Positions 6,421-7,414 of a DNA stretch of 7,414 bases are shown one piece after another. The notes beneath the pieces are model-generated. The model did no database searches. It was not told the origin of the DNA and saw nothing but the letters and a program-made list of their open reading frames with translations. This stretch comes from Sphingomonas sp. UBA4766 (GTDB taxonomy: Bacteria; Pseudomonadota; Alphaproteobacteria; Sphingomonadales; Sphingomonadaceae). Both the position numbers and the translations under genes were made by a program. Position 1 is the stretch's first letter. Each line of letters opens with the position of its first letter. The stretch covers positions 1,576-8,989 of the forward strand of contig DHHS01000024.1 of NCBI GenBank assembly GCA_002403415.1. Direction: 5' to 3'.

Positions 6421-7361
6421 CGCGCGACGCGGTTGTCGAGGCAGCCCGGCTGTCGATCGCGCGCGGATCGAAAAGCTTTGCCGCCGCCTCTACTCTGTTC
6501 GCAAAACCGGTGCGCGAGCGGGCATGGCTGCTTTATAGCTGGTGCCGGGCATGCGACGATCTGGCCGATGGGCAGGACCATGGCCATGGCATGACGGTGG
6601 TGGCTGACCCCGAAGCGCGGCTGGAGCGGCTGCGCACCCTGACCGACCGCGCACTGGCGGGTGAGGCAACGGGCGAAGCGCCGTTTGAGGCTTTGCGCAT
6701 TGTCGCGGGCGAAACCGGCCTGCCGCACGGTTTCGCCCGCGACCATATCGCCGGATTCGCCCTTGACGCAGCGGGGTGGCGACCGGGGAGCGAGGCGGAT
6801 CTGATGCGCTATTGCTACCACGTCGCGGGCGTTGTGGGGTGCATGATGGCAGTCGTCATGGGCGTGGACCCGGCAGATGAGGAGACGCTCGACCGCGCCT
6901 GTGACCTTGGCCTTGCGTTTCAGCTCGCCAATATCGCGCGCGACGTGGCCGAGGATGCGGGCGTTGGCCGCTGTTACCTCCCGACCGACTGGCTGGCAGA
7001 GGCAGGAATCACACCGCCCGAGGTAATGGCCCCGGCACACCGGCGCGCCCTAACTGCAATCGTTGCCCGGCTGACCACCCTTGCCGCCGGGTTTGAGGCA
7101 AGCGCGCGACGCGGCACCGCAGCACTCGATTTTCGCTCGGCCTGGGCCGTGCTGGCGGCCGCCAAAATCTATGGCGATATCGGCCGCAAAGTCGCTGCGA
7201 GAGGGGGCGGCGCATGGGACGCGCGGGTGACGACATCGGCGGTGGAAAAGATCGGCGCGGTGACGCTGGCGGGCGCACAGGCAAGCGCGCGCAGCTGGCT
7301 CTATCGCGAACCGGCCCCGACACCCCCGCCCGCATGGACCCGCCCCCGCCACGCATCATAG
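6417..7361 (+). CDS. crtB: Phytoene synthase CrtB
   Basis: CrtB condenses two geranylgeranyl diphosphates head-to-head into phytoene, the first committed step of C40 carotenoid synthesis. The 314-residue protein shows SKSFAAAS (18-25), CRACDDLADG (43-52) with the first Asp-rich motif, YCYHVAGVVG (132-141), and ANIARDVAEDAGVGRCYLP (171-189) with the second Asp-rich motif DVAED (176-180). Both Mg2+-diphosphate binding sites are therefore intact. The reading frame is open further upstream to 6180 but there it only shadows LOG. I chose the GTG at 6417 because it overlaps the LOG stop (GTGA) and matches the usual CrtB N-terminus; there is no clear Shine-Dalgarno, which suggests coupling to LOG. 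The C-terminal 20 residues are rich in Pro and Arg. It is the last gene seen in the operon. Confidence 0.96.
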   Translation: MTRDAVVEAARLSIARGSKSFAAASTLFAKPVRERAWLLYSWCRACDDLADGQDHGHGMTVVADPEARLERLRTLTDRALAGEATGEAPFEALRIVAGETGLPHGFARDHIAGFALDAAGWRPGSEADLMRYCYHVAGVVGCMMAVVMGVDPADEETLDRACDLGLAFQLANIARDVAEDAGVGRCYLPTDWLAEAGITPPEVMAPAHRRALTAIVARLTTLAAGFEASARRGTAALDFRSAWAVLAAAKIYGDIGRKVAARGGGAWDARVTTSAVEKIGAVTLAGAQASARSWLYREPAPTPPPAWTRPRHAS

Positions 7362-7377
7362 ACCGCACACAAACGCC

Positions 7378-7394
7378 GTTAATCCCGGATCAAC
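7378..7394. repeat. Imperfect 17-bp palindrome downstream of crtB
   Basis: GTTAATCCCGGATCAAC reads the same on both strands except for one mismatched pair and the centre base. The single-base centre makes it a better candidate for a dimer-binding operator than for a hairpin. It sits 17 bases after the crtB stop in the 53-bp tail, which otherwise shows no gene or terminator. Confidence 0.3.
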
Positions 7395-7414
7395 GCTAAA
7401 TCATTTGAATTCAG

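Noticed and set aside
1..7414. CRISPR arrays, insertion sequences, tRNA or rRNA genes
   Set aside because: No spaced direct repeats, transposase frames, terminal inverted repeats or RNA gene signatures were seen.

Overview
The window is GC-rich Alphaproteobacterial DNA, most likely from a sphingomonad (Sphingomonadales). The grounds are protein style, dense coding, and a crtY-crtI-crtB carotenoid operon beside a stand-alone sterol-desaturase-type hydroxylase. This taxonomic call is inference; no rRNA or marker gene is present.

The left part (about 1-3008) is all on the minus strand. Read in the direction of transcription, it holds a membrane di-iron hydroxylase of the sterol desaturase/fatty acid hydroxylase superfamily (2184-3008), a secreted DUF2141 protein (1829-2353, overlapping the hydroxylase gene), a MipA/OmpV-type outer membrane protein (901-1758), a TPP riboswitch (787-877), and the 5' part of thiC (1-733, running off the left edge). 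The riboswitch is followed by a hairpin whose 3' arm contains the thiC ribosome binding site. A plausible thiC promoter overlaps the last codons of the MipA-like gene and would start transcription at the first base of the riboswitch.

A 159-bp divergent intergenic region (3009-3167) separates this block from a tight plus-strand operon: crtY (lycopene beta-cyclase), crtI (phytoene desaturase), a LOG-family nucleotide phosphoribohydrolase, and crtB (phytoene synthase). Each junction overlaps by 4 bases (ATGA, GTGA, GTGA), so the four genes are probably transcribed together and translationally coupled.

Together CrtB (2 GGPP to phytoene), CrtI (phytoene to lycopene) and CrtY (lycopene to beta-carotene) make the core C40 pathway. 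The divergent hydroxylase is well placed to oxygenate the beta-ionone ring, and a CrtG-type 2,2'-hydroxylase is the leading hypothesis. The GGPP synthase gene (crtE) and a canonical crtZ are not in the window. The items most worth a second look are the LOG gene inside the carotenoid operon, the identity of the hydroxylase, and the long overlap between the hydroxylase and DUF2141 genes.
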